This document shows, piece by piece, positions 14,520 to 23,359 of a DNA stretch of 64,000 nt. The notes below the pieces were generated by a model. The model did not search any database and was not told the origin of the DNA. It saw only the letters and a program-made list of their open reading frames with translations. The first letter of the stretch is position 1. Each line of letters begins with the position of its first letter. The DNA is from CALNBC01 sp040768925 (lineage in GTDB: Bacteria > Bacillota > Clostridia > Christensenellales > CALWSW01). Location: contig JAXGLZ010000003.1 of assembly GCA_040768925.1 (NCBI GenBank), positions 496,001-560,000 of the forward strand, written 5' to 3'. Both the position numbers and the translations under genes were made by a program.

Positions 14520-15989
14520 ATGGAATTCGAAACCGTGATCGGACTTGAGGTTCACGTGGAGCTTTCCACGAAATCCAAGATATACTGCACCTGCTCCACC
14601 GAATTCGGGGCGGAGGAAAACACCCACATCTGCCCGGTCTGCACGGGGCTGCCGGGAACTCTTCCCGCCCTGAACAAGCAGGTGGTGGAATACTGCGTCA
14701 AGGCCGGGCTCGCCCTGGACTGCAAGATCAACCAATATTCCCGCCAGGACAGGAAGCATTATTTTTACCCGGATCTGCCCAAGGCCTTCCAGACCAGCCA
14801 GTTCGACCTTCCCCTTTGCCAGGACGGCTTTGTGGACCTGCGCGTGCCCGAGGGCGACCCATTAGACGGCCGGGCGAACAAGCCCGCGTACAACAAGCGC
14901 GTGGGCATCACCCGCATTCATATCGAGGAGGACGCGGGCAAGCTTATCCACGGCCCGGGCGTGACCCGCCTCGACTGCAACCGCTGCGGCGTGCCGCTGA
15001 TCGAGATCGTGACGGAGCCGGATTTCCGCTCCGCCGGGGAGGTGCACGCCTTTTTGACCCACCTGCGCGCCGTGCTGCTTTACGCGAACGTCAGCAACTG
15101 CCGGATGGAGGAAGGCTCCATGCGCTGCGACGTCAACCTTTCCCTGCGCCCCTCCCCCGACGCGCCCTTCGGCACCCGGACGGAAACGAAAAACATCGCC
15201 TCCCTTTCCGCCACGGTGCGCGCCATCGAGTACGAGCGCATCCGCCAGCGCAAGATCCTGGAAAAAGGCGGCGCGATCACCCAGGACACCCTGCGCTGGG
15301 ACGACGAGCGCGGCGTGAACTACGCCATGCGCTCCAAGGAGGACGCCCATGATTACTTCTACTTTCCCGAGCCGGACATCATGCCCATCGTGGTGGACGA
15401 CGCATGGCTGAAGCGCATCGGCGATTCCCTGCCCGAGCTGCCCCACGCGCGCAGGAAGCGCTATGTGGGCGGGCTTGGCCTTCCGGAATACGACGCGGAC
15501 TTTTTGACCGGGGACAAGGCCGTGGCGGACCTTTTCGACGGATGCGTTGCCCTGGGCGCCGCGCCGAAAACCGTTTCCAACTGGCTGATGAGCGACATGG
15601 CCCGGCTGACGAACGATGCGGGAACGGGCTTTGACCGGCTGTGGTTCGGCGCGCAGGGGCTTTTTGACCTGATTGCCCTGGTGGAAAACGGAACGATCAG
15701 CCGCTCCGCCGGTTCGAAGGTGCTGGAGGCCATGTTTGCAAAAGACGAGCGGCGAACGCCCGCAGAGCTGGTCAAGGCCCTGGGGCTCGCCCAGGTGAGC
15801 GACGAGGGCGCGATCCTCGAACTGTGCAAAACCGTCATCGCCGCCAACGAAAAGGCCGCCGCCGATTACAGAGCCGGCAAGGAAAAGGCCCTGACCAGCC
15901 TTGTGGGCCAGGTCATGAAAGCCAGCCGCGGCAAGGCGAACCCGGCGATCGTCAACAAGCTGATGGTCGAATTGCTGAGCGCAAACTGA
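14520..15989 (+). CDS. gatB: Asp-tRNA(Asn)/Glu-tRNA(Gln) amidotransferase subunit B
   Basis: A 489-residue GatB, the tRNA-binding and kinase subunit. It starts 'EFETVIGLEVHVELSTKSKIYC', carries the zinc-site Cys residues 'CTCST'/'CPVC', 'NCRMEEGSMRCDVN' and a C-terminal YqeY-like helical tail ending 'VNKLMVELLSAN'. It activates the tRNA-bound carboxylate with ATP and accepts ammonia channelled from GatA. A GGGAGG ribosome site overlaps the end of gatA. A terminator follows at 16010. Confidence 0.97.
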   Translation: MEFETVIGLEVHVELSTKSKIYCTCSTEFGAEENTHICPVCTGLPGTLPALNKQVVEYCVKAGLALDCKINQYSRQDRKHYFYPDLPKAFQTSQFDLPLCQDGFVDLRVPEGDPLDGRANKPAYNKRVGITRIHIEEDAGKLIHGPGVTRLDCNRCGVPLIEIVTEPDFRSAGEVHAFLTHLRAVLLYANVSNCRMEEGSMRCDVNLSLRPSPDAPFGTRTETKNIASLSATVRAIEYERIRQRKILEKGGAITQDTLRWDDERGVNYAMRSKEDAHDYFYFPEPDIMPIVVDDAWLKRIGDSLPELPHARRKRYVGGLGLPEYDADFLTGDKAVADLFDGCVALGAAPKTVSNWLMSDMARLTNDAGTGFDRLWFGAQGLFDLIALVENGTISRSAGSKVLEAMFAKDERRTPAELVKALGLAQVSDEGAILELCKTVIAANEKAAADYRAGKEKALTSLVGQVMKASRGKANPAIVNKLMVELLSAN

Positions 15990-16009
15990 CGAAGCCGGGC
16001 TTTAGGCAC

Positions 16010-16043
16010 GCTCGGCCCCCATGATACGGGGGCTGAGCGTTTT
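16010..16043 (+). terminator. Terminator of the gatCAB operon
   Basis: An 11-bp stem (GCTCGGCCCCC with one G-T pair) around a short loop, followed by GTTTTC, 20 bp after the gatB stop. Confidence 0.75.
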
Positions 16044-16123
16044 CATTTTCATGTGCGGAAGCGCCTTGATCCATTCTGAAGCTTTCAATTCGGCGATCCG
16101 GCGGTTTTTCCGCCATTGAAAAG

Positions 16124-16157
16124 AAAAACCCGCGAAAGCGTGCTTCGCGGGTTTTTT
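16124..16157. terminator. Bidirectional terminator between gatB and the zinc-ribbon gene
   Basis: AAAAACCCGCGAA ... TTCGCGGGTTTTTT reads as a terminator on both strands and lies between convergent genes. Confidence 0.75.
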
Positions 16158-16175
16158 GACGATTCCGGCTGCCGG

Positions 16176-16847
16176 TTACTTCACCCTTGCGCCGCAGTTC
16201 GCGCAGAACATCGCTCCGGCGCGAAGCTCCACTCCGCAATTGGCGCATGTGGGAACCTCGGGCTCGGGGGTTTTGATCTGCTCGGCGGGAACAGGCTCGT
16301 CAGCGGGCGCGGCTTTGTCGGTCTGATCCTGCTTTTGGGGGCCGTGCTGGGCAAAGCTCCTGAAGTTGAAGCCGCCTGTTCTGGGCGCGGCCGGCTGGAA
16401 GGGCGTTTCATTGGATTCGGGCGCGGGCGCGCCGCCGCCCATGCGGCGGTTCATTTCCTCGACGTTGTCGCGGATGGAGAGGATGGCGCAAACGCTCTCG
16501 CAAGCCACGCGAACAAAGAGAATGCTGATGATCAGGAACAATCCGGCCCAGAAGCTGAGGGCGAACATCACATAGATTCCCATGACGAAGAGGAAGATCG
16601 ACAGCGCCGCAAACAGGATCCTGATGATCCACGTCAGCCAATAGACGTCGAAATTCAAAAAACTATAAACCTTGTCAAGGGCGGGGGAAAATCTGCCGCG
16701 GTTGCGCCGGGGCAGGAAGAACACCGCCAGCAGCAAGGCCAGGATAAAAGATACGATGAGTACCGGGCCCATTGCGGAGGAAATTCCGGATGCGGCATTG
16801 TAATAGCCGTACGCTTCCCCGAACATGTCGGAATAATACTCTGGCAT
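16176..16847 (-). CDS. Membrane protein with C-terminal double-CxxC zinc ribbon
   Basis: A 223-residue protein. One membrane segment near residues 25-45 ('MGPVLIVSFILALLLAVFF') is followed by a tight pair around residues 70-115. Then comes a charged, Pro/Gln/Ala-rich linker and a zinc ribbon 'CANCGVELRAGAMFCANCG' at the very end. Similar zinc-ribbon membrane proteins are common in Bacillota and lack a known function. It is monocistronic, facing away from the redox cluster's terminator. I do not assign a role. Confidence 0.6.
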   Translation of the reverse strand: MPEYYSDMFGEAYGYYNAASGISSAMGPVLIVSFILALLLAVFFLPRRNRGRFSPALDKVYSFLNFDVYWLTWIIRILFAALSIFLFVMGIYVMFALSFWAGLFLIISILFVRVACESVCAILSIRDNVEEMNRRMGGGAPAPESNETPFQPAAPRTGGFNFRSFAQHGPQKQDQTDKAAPADEPVPAEQIKTPEPEVPTCANCGVELRAGAMFCANCGARVK

Positions 16848-16934
16848 TTGGTATGACCTCCTAAAAAGAATGAATCATGGCTGCGGATGCCATCCGCTCC
16901 ATCGTTTTCATCATGCCACATTTTTCCCCGGGCT

Positions 16935-17846
16935 TCAAGTCAAATCCGCTTTCCCGGGTTCCTTTCCGGCTTTTCTCGCCCCTGCTCCGCAAGCCCCGAA
17001 GCCGGAATAAATCGCGTTCTTGGGGCACGCCCGTTTGCAGTCCCCGCAGCGGATGCATTCGGCGTGGTTCTGGTCTTTGAGCACGGGAACGTTCATTTTG
17101 CAGGCGCGCTCGCAGGCGCCGCATTTGATGCATTTTTCCGGATCGATGCCCATGCGGTAAAAGGACGCCTTGTTGAAAAAGGAGTAGATCGCGCCAAGGG
17201 GGCAAAGGTATTTGCAAAACGGGCGGTATAGGACGACGGACAAAAGAACCACCGCCGCCAGCACGAGCAGCTTCCAGTCAAAAAGCCAGCCGACCATGCC
17301 GCGGAGCGTTTCGTTCGCCGCCACAAGGGGAATCCCGCCGCCCAGCGTTCCCGCGGGGCAGATCAGCTTGCAGAACCAGGGGGTGCCCACTCCCGCCTCG
17401 TTGACCAGCAGCATGGGCAGAAGCACCACGAATACGGCAAGGATCACGTATTTCAGCTTCCTGAGGGCAAAGTCGCCCTTGAAGGTTCTGATCTTTTTCA
17501 GCTTCCACCTTTTTGGCAGGGGAATCTTGTGCAGCATGTCCTGCACGAAGCCGAAAGGGCACAAAAAACCGCAGATCAGCCTTCCGCAGATCGCCCCGAA
17601 AGCGATGAGAAACCCGACGACATAATACGAAAACTGGTATTTGCTGCTCCCCAAAACCGCCTGAAGGGAGCCGATGGGGCAGGCTCCCAAAGCGCCGGGG
17701 CAGGCGTAGCAGTTCAGCCCCGGCACGCAGATGTTTTTGATCGGGCCGTTGTAGACCGTTCCCTTGACAAAGCCGATGGCATACGCGTTGGTCAGCGCCG
17801 TGTAGACGGCCTGGATCACGTGGCGGCCGTTCCCTTTTTTCTTCAT
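16935..17846 (-). CDS. NapH/MauN-type 4Fe-4S polyferredoxin membrane protein
   Basis: A 303-residue membrane protein. 'CVPGLNCYACPGALGACPIGSLQ' and 'RLICGFLCPFGFVQDMLHKIP' are the hallmark cysteine motifs of NapH/NosR-like electron-transfer proteins. Four or more membrane helices and 'PFCKYLCPLGAIYSFF' follow, and the C-terminus has two [4Fe-4S] sites (CIKCGACERACK and CIRCGDCKRACPK). It should pass electrons across the membrane to an outer thiol or flavin acceptor. The ATG at 17846 lies two bases after the stop of the 51-residue gene, which supports this start and coupled translation. Partner proteins are the microprotein and TlpA-like lipoprotein upstream. Confidence 0.85.
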   Translation of the reverse strand: MKKKGNGRHVIQAVYTALTNAYAIGFVKGTVYNGPIKNICVPGLNCYACPGALGACPIGSLQAVLGSSKYQFSYYVVGFLIAFGAICGRLICGFLCPFGFVQDMLHKIPLPKRWKLKKIRTFKGDFALRKLKYVILAVFVVLLPMLLVNEAGVGTPWFCKLICPAGTLGGGIPLVAANETLRGMVGWLFDWKLLVLAAVVLLSVVLYRPFCKYLCPLGAIYSFFNKASFYRMGIDPEKCIKCGACERACKMNVPVLKDQNHAECIRCGDCKRACPKNAIYSGFGACGAGARKAGKEPGKADLT

Positions 17847-17848
17847 CT

Positions 17849-18004
17849 TCAGCCGATTCCTATGCACTCAAGGCATACCCGGGCGGCTTTGGCGAAAATC
17901 GTCAGCGCCTCGCCCCCGGTGATCCCCACAGCGATCATGAAAAGCCCGGCAGCGAGCAGCGCGCCGGGCAGGATGAACCTAGTCCACGTCTTTGAGGAGT
18001 TCAT
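17849..18004 (-). CDS. CD1871A-type CXXC-motif microprotein
   Basis: A 51-residue protein found by reading the gap between the TlpA and polyferredoxin genes. After a short basic N-terminus (MNSSKTWTR) there is one membrane helix ('FILPGALLAAGLFMIAVG'), 'GGEALTIFAKA' and a terminal 'VCLECIGIG'. That CLECIGIG ending is the mark of the CD1871A family of CXXC microproteins in Clostridia. The ATG lies inside the last 26 bases of the TlpA gene in another frame, after a GGAG site, and the stop is two bases before the next ATG. It is probably a redox-active or assembly partner of the polyferredoxin. Confidence 0.8.
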   Translation of the reverse strand: MNSSKTWTRFILPGALLAAGLFMIAVGITGGEALTIFAKAARVCLECIGIG

Positions 18005-18599
18005 CGATCACTGCGCTCCATCCTTCGTAATCGTTTGCCCCGATATGGGCGGAACCCATGATCCTGCCTTCGCCGTCCACGAAGTAAGTCGTGGGAACGT
18101 AGCCGGATTCAAGGGGATAAAAAGCGTCCGCATAGCGGGCCATCGTATAGGTCAGGCCGTCGTTGTCCATCAGGGTTCTGACCTCGTCGTCCGTGCTGGA
18201 ATAATCGTAGACGCCGATGATCCTAAAGCCTTTTTCCGCGTAATCCTCCGAAAGCTGCTGAAGCTCGGGCAATTCGTTGACGCAGGGGCCGCACCAGGTG
18301 GCCCACATGTTCACCATCGTCACCTTCGCTTCGGCAAAGACGGCGTTGTCCAGGGCGTTGCCGTCGATATCCGTGGTTTCAAAGGCGGGGAAATCCGAGC
18401 GCTCAAAGGAGTACTCTTTTTGCCCTTCCTGTCCGCCCTCGGCGGACGTGGGGGGCGTCGCGATTTCGGGGGCGCCGGCCTTTTCGGTGGGAGCGGGCGT
18501 CGAGGTCTGTTCCCCGGGGGCGGCCGCCGCGCACCCAACGAGCAGAAAGACCATGGTCAGCGCCAGGACGAACGCGATTGATCTCGCCGTTTTATTCAT
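17979..18599 (-). CDS. TlpA/ResA-like thioredoxin-fold lipoprotein
   Basis: A 206-residue exported protein with lipobox (VGC), a Pro/Thr/Glu-rich spacer to about residue 60, and a TlpA/AhpC-TSA thioredoxin domain. The active site is WCGPC in 'VNMWATWCGPCVNELPELQ', and the cis-Pro loop is 'GYVPTTYFVD'. Such proteins reduce or oxidise thiols of exported proteins. It is the first gene of a three-gene unit with the CXXC microprotein and the polyferredoxin, so electrons probably reach the WCGPC site from that membrane protein. Confidence 0.9.
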   Translation of the reverse strand: MNKTARSIAFVLALTMVFLLVGCAAAAPGEQTSTPAPTEKAGAPEIATPPTSAEGGQEGQKEYSFERSDFPAFETTDIDGNALDNAVFAEAKVTMVNMWATWCGPCVNELPELQQLSEDYAEKGFRIIGVYDYSSTDDEVRTLMDNDGLTYTMARYADAFYPLESGYVPTTYFVDGEGRIMGSAHIGANDYEGWSAVIDELLKDVD

Positions 18600-18671
18600 G
18601 GTGTCTCCTTTCGGAATCAGATTAAGCGCCGGGGCATCATCTGAATTCGGCGCTTGAGTTTGGTTTGGTTA

Positions 18672-18700
18672 ACTATAACACAGATCCTCCTTCCGTTCAA
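18672..18700 (-). promoter_or_regulatory. Sigma-A promoter of the TlpA/CXXC/polyferredoxin operon
   Basis: On the minus strand TTGAAC, a 17-bp spacer and TATAGT, about 70 bp before the ATG. Confidence 0.65.
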
Positions 18701-18821
18701 TACCGCGCCAAAAATCGATACGCCGGCCCGGCGCGTTCCTTCCATATAAACGTATTGCCGCCGGACTGCCCTTAACACTCGTTCCCTTCCGAAAAGGCGG
18801 AAGGTGCCCCGCAGCCCTGCG

Positions 18822-18862
18822 CAAAGCAAAGCGCCCATCCCCGGCAATCGGGAACGGGCGCT
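18822..18862 (-). terminator. Terminator of thrS
   Basis: AGCGCCCGTTCCC pairs with GGGGATGGGCGCT (one mismatch) on the minus strand, then a T-rich tail (TTTGCTTT), 21 bp after the thrS stop. Confidence 0.65.
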
Positions 18863-18882
18863 CTCTGCCGTTTGGCGTATGA

Positions 18883-20787
18883 TCAGTCGTGGGCTTTTGT
18901 ATCGATCTCCTCCTGGAGCTTTGCCATGAAGTCCTCCAGCGTCATCGTGCCGAGGTCCCCGTCCTTCCTGGACCGCACGGCCACGGTGCCGTCCTCGGCC
19001 TCCTTGTCGCCGATCACCAGCATATAAGGAACCTTTTCCATCTGGGCCTGGCGGATCTTGTAGCCGATCTTTTCGGAGCGGTCGTCCACCTCGACGCGCA
19101 GGCCCTCGGCGGCCATCACGCCGGCGATTTGATTCGCGACGTCGTGGGTGCGGTCGGTGATGGGCAGGATCTTTGCCTGGACCGGGGCCAGCCAGGCGGG
19201 GAACGCGCCGGCGAAATGCTCGGTCAGGATGCCGATGAAGCGCTCGATGGAACCGAAAGCCACCCTGTGGATCATGACCGGGCGGTGCTTTTCGCCGTCC
19301 GCCCCGGCATAGGTCAGATCAAAGCGCTCGGGCATCTGATAGTCCAGCTGGACCGTTCCGCACTGCCAGGTGCGGCCGATGGAATCCTCAAGGTGGAAGT
19401 CGATCTTCGGGCCGTAGAACGCGCCGTCGCCGGGGTTGAGCACATAGCGGACGCCTTTAGCCTCCAGCGCGTCCCGCAGGGCGTTTTCGCTGGCTGCGCG
19501 CATTTCATCGGTGCCGATGAAGTTTTCCGGGCAGGTGGAAAGCTCCACGTGGTACTTGAAGCCGAAGACCTTGTAAACCGAGTCGATCAGGTCCATGACG
19601 GCCGCGATTTCCGAAGGGATCTGCTCCTCGGTCATGAAGATGTGGGCGTCGTCCTGGGTGAAGCAGCGCACGCGCATCAGCCCGTGCAGCGCGCCGGAAA
19701 GCTCGTGCCTGTGCACCAGGCCCAGTTCGCCCACCCGCATGGGCAGGTCTTTATACGACCACAGGCGGCGCTTGTAGGCCAGCATGCCGCCGGGGCAGTT
19801 CATGGGCTTGATCGCGTAATCCTCACCGTCGATCTTGGTGAAGTACATATTGTTTTTGTAGTGGTCCCAGTGGCCGCTCCGATGCCAAAGCTCCTCGTTG
19901 AGGATGATCGGGGTCTTGATCTCCTCGTAGCCGTTTTCGCGGTGGAGCTGGCGCCAGTAATTCTCCAGCTCGTTTCGGATCACCATGCCCTTGGGGAAGA
20001 AGAAGGGGAAGCCGGGGCCTTCGTCCATGATGGCAAAAAGGTCCAATTCCCGGCCAAGCTTCCTGTGGTCGCGTTTTTTGGCTTCCTCCAGCCTGTCGAG
20101 ATACTCCTTCAGCTCTTCCTTTGTGGGGAAAACGGTGGCGTAGATCCGCTGAAGCATCTTGTTCTTTTCGTCGCCCCGCCAATAGGCCCCGGCGACGCTC
20201 ATCAGCTTGAAGTGCTTGATCTTGCCGGTGGAGCCCACGTGGGGCCCGGCGCAAAGGTCCGTGAATTCGCCCTGCTTATAAAAGGAAATATGGGCTTCCT
20301 CCGGCAGGTCTTCAATCAGCTCAACCTTATAGGGCTCGTCCATTTCCCTGACAAGGGCGAGGGCTTCGTCCCTCGGCAGCTCGAACCGCTCCACGCGCAG
20401 GTTTTCCTTTGCGATCTTGGCCATTTCCTTCTCGATGGCGGGAAAATCCTCCTCCGTGAAAACGTGGCTGGAATCCAGATCGTAATAAAAGCCGTTTTCA
20501 ATGGCCGGGCCGATGGCCAGCTTCGTATCCGGGAAAAGGCGCTTGATCGCCTGGGCCATCACGTGGCTGCCGGTATGGCGGAGGGTTTTCCTGCCGCCGT
20601 CGTCCGCAAAGGTCCACACATCCACCCTGGCGTCGTGGTCCACAGGCTGGTAAAGGCCGGTGAGCTTGCCGTCCACAGAGGCGGAAACGCAGGATTTATA
20701 CAGTTCCGGGTCCGCCGCCTTTGCCATATCCAGGGGCAGCGTGCCCTTTTCGAATTCCATTTCCATGCCGTTCAATATGATTTTCAT
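18883..20787 (-). CDS. thrS: Threonyl-tRNA synthetase
   Basis: A 634-residue enzyme that charges tRNA-Thr. It has the N-terminal TGS domain (residues 1-60), the editing domain with 'HTGSHVMAQAIKRLFPD', the class II core ('FPKGMVIRNELE', 'MNCPGGMLAYKRR', 'MRVRCFTQDDAHIF') with zinc ligands, and the C-terminal anticodon-binding domain. The ATG follows GGAGGAT at good spacing. The gene stands alone, driven by a perfect promoter and controlled by the T-box leader at 20821-21061. Confidence 0.98.
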   Translation of the reverse strand: MKIILNGMEMEFEKGTLPLDMAKAADPELYKSCVSASVDGKLTGLYQPVDHDARVDVWTFADDGGRKTLRHTGSHVMAQAIKRLFPDTKLAIGPAIENGFYYDLDSSHVFTEEDFPAIEKEMAKIAKENLRVERFELPRDEALALVREMDEPYKVELIEDLPEEAHISFYKQGEFTDLCAGPHVGSTGKIKHFKLMSVAGAYWRGDEKNKMLQRIYATVFPTKEELKEYLDRLEEAKKRDHRKLGRELDLFAIMDEGPGFPFFFPKGMVIRNELENYWRQLHRENGYEEIKTPIILNEELWHRSGHWDHYKNNMYFTKIDGEDYAIKPMNCPGGMLAYKRRLWSYKDLPMRVGELGLVHRHELSGALHGLMRVRCFTQDDAHIFMTEEQIPSEIAAVMDLIDSVYKVFGFKYHVELSTCPENFIGTDEMRAASENALRDALEAKGVRYVLNPGDGAFYGPKIDFHLEDSIGRTWQCGTVQLDYQMPERFDLTYAGADGEKHRPVMIHRVAFGSIERFIGILTEHFAGAFPAWLAPVQAKILPITDRTHDVANQIAGVMAAEGLRVEVDDRSEKIGYKIRQAQMEKVPYMLVIGDKEAEDGTVAVRSRKDGDLGTMTLEDFMAKLQEEIDTKAHD

Positions 20788-20820
20788 GGTATCCTCCGCT
20801 CATTTTGTTTTTAATACTAT

Positions 20821-21061
20821 AAAATCCCCCAATGCCAGAAGGCATTGGGGGACGAATCATCACAATCCGCGGTTCCACCCCGCTTGAGCCGAATGTTTTG
20901 GCTCCGCTTGCACGGATTTTTAACCCTTCCACGGGACTGCGGTCGGGGGGCGGTACGCATCCTTCGCGCCGGACGCCGCGCTCTCAGCCAATGGCTGCGG
21001 CTCTCTTTTTTCCGGTTTGGGCGAAGACGGCTTCCCCGTCATTCCGCAAAGATCATTGATA
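20821..21061 (-). promoter_or_regulatory. T-box riboswitch leader of thrS
   Basis: The transcript carries the invariant T-box sequence GGGTGGAACCGCGG at 20867-20880 and, just after it, a terminator with an 11-bp stem (CCCCCAATGCC / GGCATTGGGGG, 20826-20851) and TTTT. Upstream is a stem I-like region. An ACC triplet (Thr) in 'GATGCGTACCGCC' is a plausible specifier but was not verified by folding. Uncharged tRNA-Thr would stabilise the antiterminator and raise thrS expression. Confidence 0.9.
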
Positions 21062-21066
21062 CTGTG

Positions 21067-21095
21067 ATTATATTCCCGCTTTTGCCCGTTGTCAA
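21067..21095 (-). promoter_or_regulatory. Consensus sigma-A promoter of thrS
   Basis: TTGACA, 17-bp spacer, TATAAT: a perfect match on the minus strand. Transcription would begin near 21060, at the beginning of the T-box leader. Confidence 0.9.
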
Positions 21096-21119
21096 TCCTT
21101 TGCGGAAGGCATTTTGCGC

Positions 21120-21158
21120 AAAAAAGGGAACCGCCCGCCGGCCGACCATCCGGCGGGC
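21120..21158 (-). terminator. Terminator of the FGGY kinase gene
   Basis: GCCCGCCGG and CCGGCGGGC arms around an 8-base loop, then GGTTCCC and six T on the minus strand. It lies just before the thrS promoter and isolates the two units. Confidence 0.75.
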
Positions 21159-21293
21159 GCCCGTTTTCCCTCAAAGCATTCCCCTTCTGCGGGTCCATTC
21201 CGGGTTGCGTCAAAATAAAATGCCGGCTACGCATTTTCCCGCGCTGCCGGGAACCCTTTGGCAAAACCCGGCAGCGGCGGCAGTTTGCGGTTG

Positions 21294-22778
21294 TCAGTCC
21301 TTGAGCCAGCCCATCTGGCGCTCGATGGCCTTCTTGTGGTTTTTGATGTTGGCCGCGCGCACGGCGGGATCCATCCCGGGTTTGAACACGCGGTCGTACT
21401 TCAGCGGATCGGGCAGGTTTTCCAGGGTGTACAGCCCTGCGCCGATGGACGCGGTCTGGGCCGCGCCCAGGGCCGTGGCCTCCGCGCTGTCCGGGCGGAA
21501 GACGTCGCAGTCGATGTAATCCGCGAACATCTGGGCCAGAACGTTGTTCTGGGAAGCGCCGCCGTCGATCTTGATCGCCTGCATCTTGATGTTCATGCCC
21601 GTTTCAACGGCTTCCATGATGTCCGCCAGGCCGAAGGCGATGCCTTCCAGCGTGGCGCGGACGATGTGGGCCTTTGTGGTGCCGCGGGTGATGCCGAAGA
21701 TCGTTCCGCGGGAATAGGGATCGTACATCGGGACGGACATACCCGCCAGGTTGATGACGAAATACACGCCGTTCGTGTCCGGAACGCTGGCGGCCAGCGT
21801 TTCCGTTTCGGAAGAGGACACGATGACCCCCAGGCCGTCGCGCAGCCACTGCACGGCGGAGCCGGTAACGGCCAGCATGCCTTCCGCGAGATACATCCGC
21901 TTGCCGCCGATGGTCCAGGCGGACATGAGATCCAGCCCTGTCGGGGGAACGGTGAAATCGTCGCCGATGTTGATGTCCATAAAGGTGCCGGTGCCGTTGG
22001 TGCACTTCGCGGTGCCGGCCACGCGGCAGTTCTGGGCAAACAGCGAGCTCTGCTGGTCGGCGATGGCGCCGGTGATCGGGATCGGGGCGCCGAACACGGT
22101 GGTCTCGCCATAGTTCGCATCTTCGTCGTAGATTTCGGGCAGCACGTTCATCGGTATGCCGTATTCGGTGAACATCGGCTCGCACCAGCGGTTGTTCTTC
22201 ATGTCGAAGCAGCCGGCGGCGGAGGCGTTGGACGAAGCGATGGCGTGCACCTTGCCGCCGGTCAGCTTCCAGATCAGCCAGGAGTCGATCGTTCCGATGA
22301 TGTAGTCGCCGGAATTGATGGCGGCGGCGGTTTCGGGCTCGTTGTCCAGCAGCCACTTCAGCACGATGTTGATGCGGCAGGCGCAGCTGTTGATGCCGGT
22401 AAGGGGAAGGAGCTCCCTGTTGTAGCGCGCCTTGTCGATCGCGTCGACAATTCCCGCGGCGCGGGTATCCTGCCAGACGATGCCGCGGCGGGCGGGCTTG
22501 CCGGTGTGCTTGTTCCAAAGGGCGTAGGTGCAGCGCTGGTTGGTTACGCCGATGCAGGCGATGTCCTCGGCCGTCAAATCGGCTTTTTTCAGGGCGTTTC
22601 TGCACATATCGACAGACTTGTCGTAAATTTCGTCAAAGTCGTGCTCGACCATGTTTTCCGCCGGGGTGTACTGGGTGAACTCGGTGTAGCTTACGCTGAC
22701 GATGTTAAAGTTCTTGTCAAATATCAGCGCGCGGGTACCTGTGGTGCCTTCGTCGATAACGAGGATGTGATTTCTCAT
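21294..22778 (-). CDS. Glycerol-kinase-like FGGY carbohydrate kinase
   Basis: A 494-residue FGGY kinase. 'DEGTTGTRALIFD' is the phosphate 1 motif, 'GITGAIADQQSSLFAQ'-type and 'GGASQNNVLAQMFAD' are family blocks, and length and order match glycerol kinase. Two residues that contact glycerol in the E. coli enzyme appear replaced: the Glu of 'NQRET' is Cys ('NQRCT') and the Tyr of 'DPYFSGTK' aligns with Cys. The Asp-Gln pair is kept ('ADQQ'). The substrate may therefore be another polyol. The ATG follows AAGGAGAG; a longer N-terminal reading to 23129 crosses the promoter. It is transcribed alone from 23101-23129, beside the FAD oxidase gene. Confidence 0.8.
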   Translation of the reverse strand: MRNHILVIDEGTTGTRALIFDKNFNIVSVSYTEFTQYTPAENMVEHDFDEIYDKSVDMCRNALKKADLTAEDIACIGVTNQRCTYALWNKHTGKPARRGIVWQDTRAAGIVDAIDKARYNRELLPLTGINSCACRINIVLKWLLDNEPETAAAINSGDYIIGTIDSWLIWKLTGGKVHAIASSNASAAGCFDMKNNRWCEPMFTEYGIPMNVLPEIYDEDANYGETTVFGAPIPITGAIADQQSSLFAQNCRVAGTAKCTNGTGTFMDINIGDDFTVPPTGLDLMSAWTIGGKRMYLAEGMLAVTGSAVQWLRDGLGVIVSSSETETLAASVPDTNGVYFVINLAGMSVPMYDPYSRGTIFGITRGTTKAHIVRATLEGIAFGLADIMEAVETGMNIKMQAIKIDGGASQNNVLAQMFADYIDCDVFRPDSAEATALGAAQTASIGAGLYTLENLPDPLKYDRVFKPGMDPAVRAANIKNHKKAIERQMGWLKD

Positions 22779-23100
22779 GAATACTCTCCTTCTCGTTTTG
22801 AATTTGGTTTGTACTACGCAGCAATGTGATATTTCCCAGGCGCGGATCGCGCGCCAACAAAGGACCTTTTTGATTTTTCTGTAGATACTATTGCGGGAAT
22901 GCGGGGCAATCGCCGGATATATGAAAAAACCGGATCTGCCGGGAAAGAAACCGTGACCGGGGAATTGCCTTAAAGTATTGAAATCCGTACTTAATTTTGC
23001 TAAAAAAAGTGGTTTATGACCGGCTGTCGAATAAAGCACAAAAAATGATGCAGGAAGTGACAGAACTGAGGATACTATGTACTTTATTCCATACAAATGC

Positions 23101-23129
23101 ATAATACCATCTGCCGTCATCTTTGTCAA
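23101..23129 (-). promoter_or_regulatory. Sigma-A promoter of the FGGY kinase
   Basis: On the minus strand TTGACA, a 17-bp spacer and TATTAT. A leader of about 315 nt follows before the ATG at 22778; no riboswitch was recognised in it. A half-site resembling the nearby palindrome (CCATAC on the plus strand) lies just downstream of the -10. Confidence 0.8.
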
Positions 23130-23268
23130 GCAAAAGCTTCTTTATATACATCCTTGACATCCTTGCGCAATGAACCTCACCATGATGAGTAAAAGCGCAG
23201 CATTTGTGAAAACTTTATTCAATTTGCGGGGTTTGGATCATTGAAAAAACGGAGCGATGCGAAAAGCG

Positions 23269-23336
23269 CGGGCGTTTCGCATCCCCGAACAGGGCTTTGC
23301 GCAAGTTCTGTCCGGGGATACGAGGGAGAAACGCCC
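23269..23336 (-). terminator. Long hairpin after the FAD oxidase gene
   Basis: GGGCGTTTC ... GAAACGCCC and the nested ATCCCCG ... CGGGGAT form a long imperfect hairpin 24 bp past the stop of the 23360-24805 gene. There is no long T-run, so termination is plausible but not certain. Confidence 0.45.
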
Positions 23337-23359
23337 AAAAGGAGGATCAGACGGTGAAA

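Noticed and set aside
22779..23129. N-terminal extension of the FGGY kinase
   Set aside because: It would cover its own TTGACA/TATTAT promoter; the ATG at 22778 has a good ribosome site and gives the family N-terminus.
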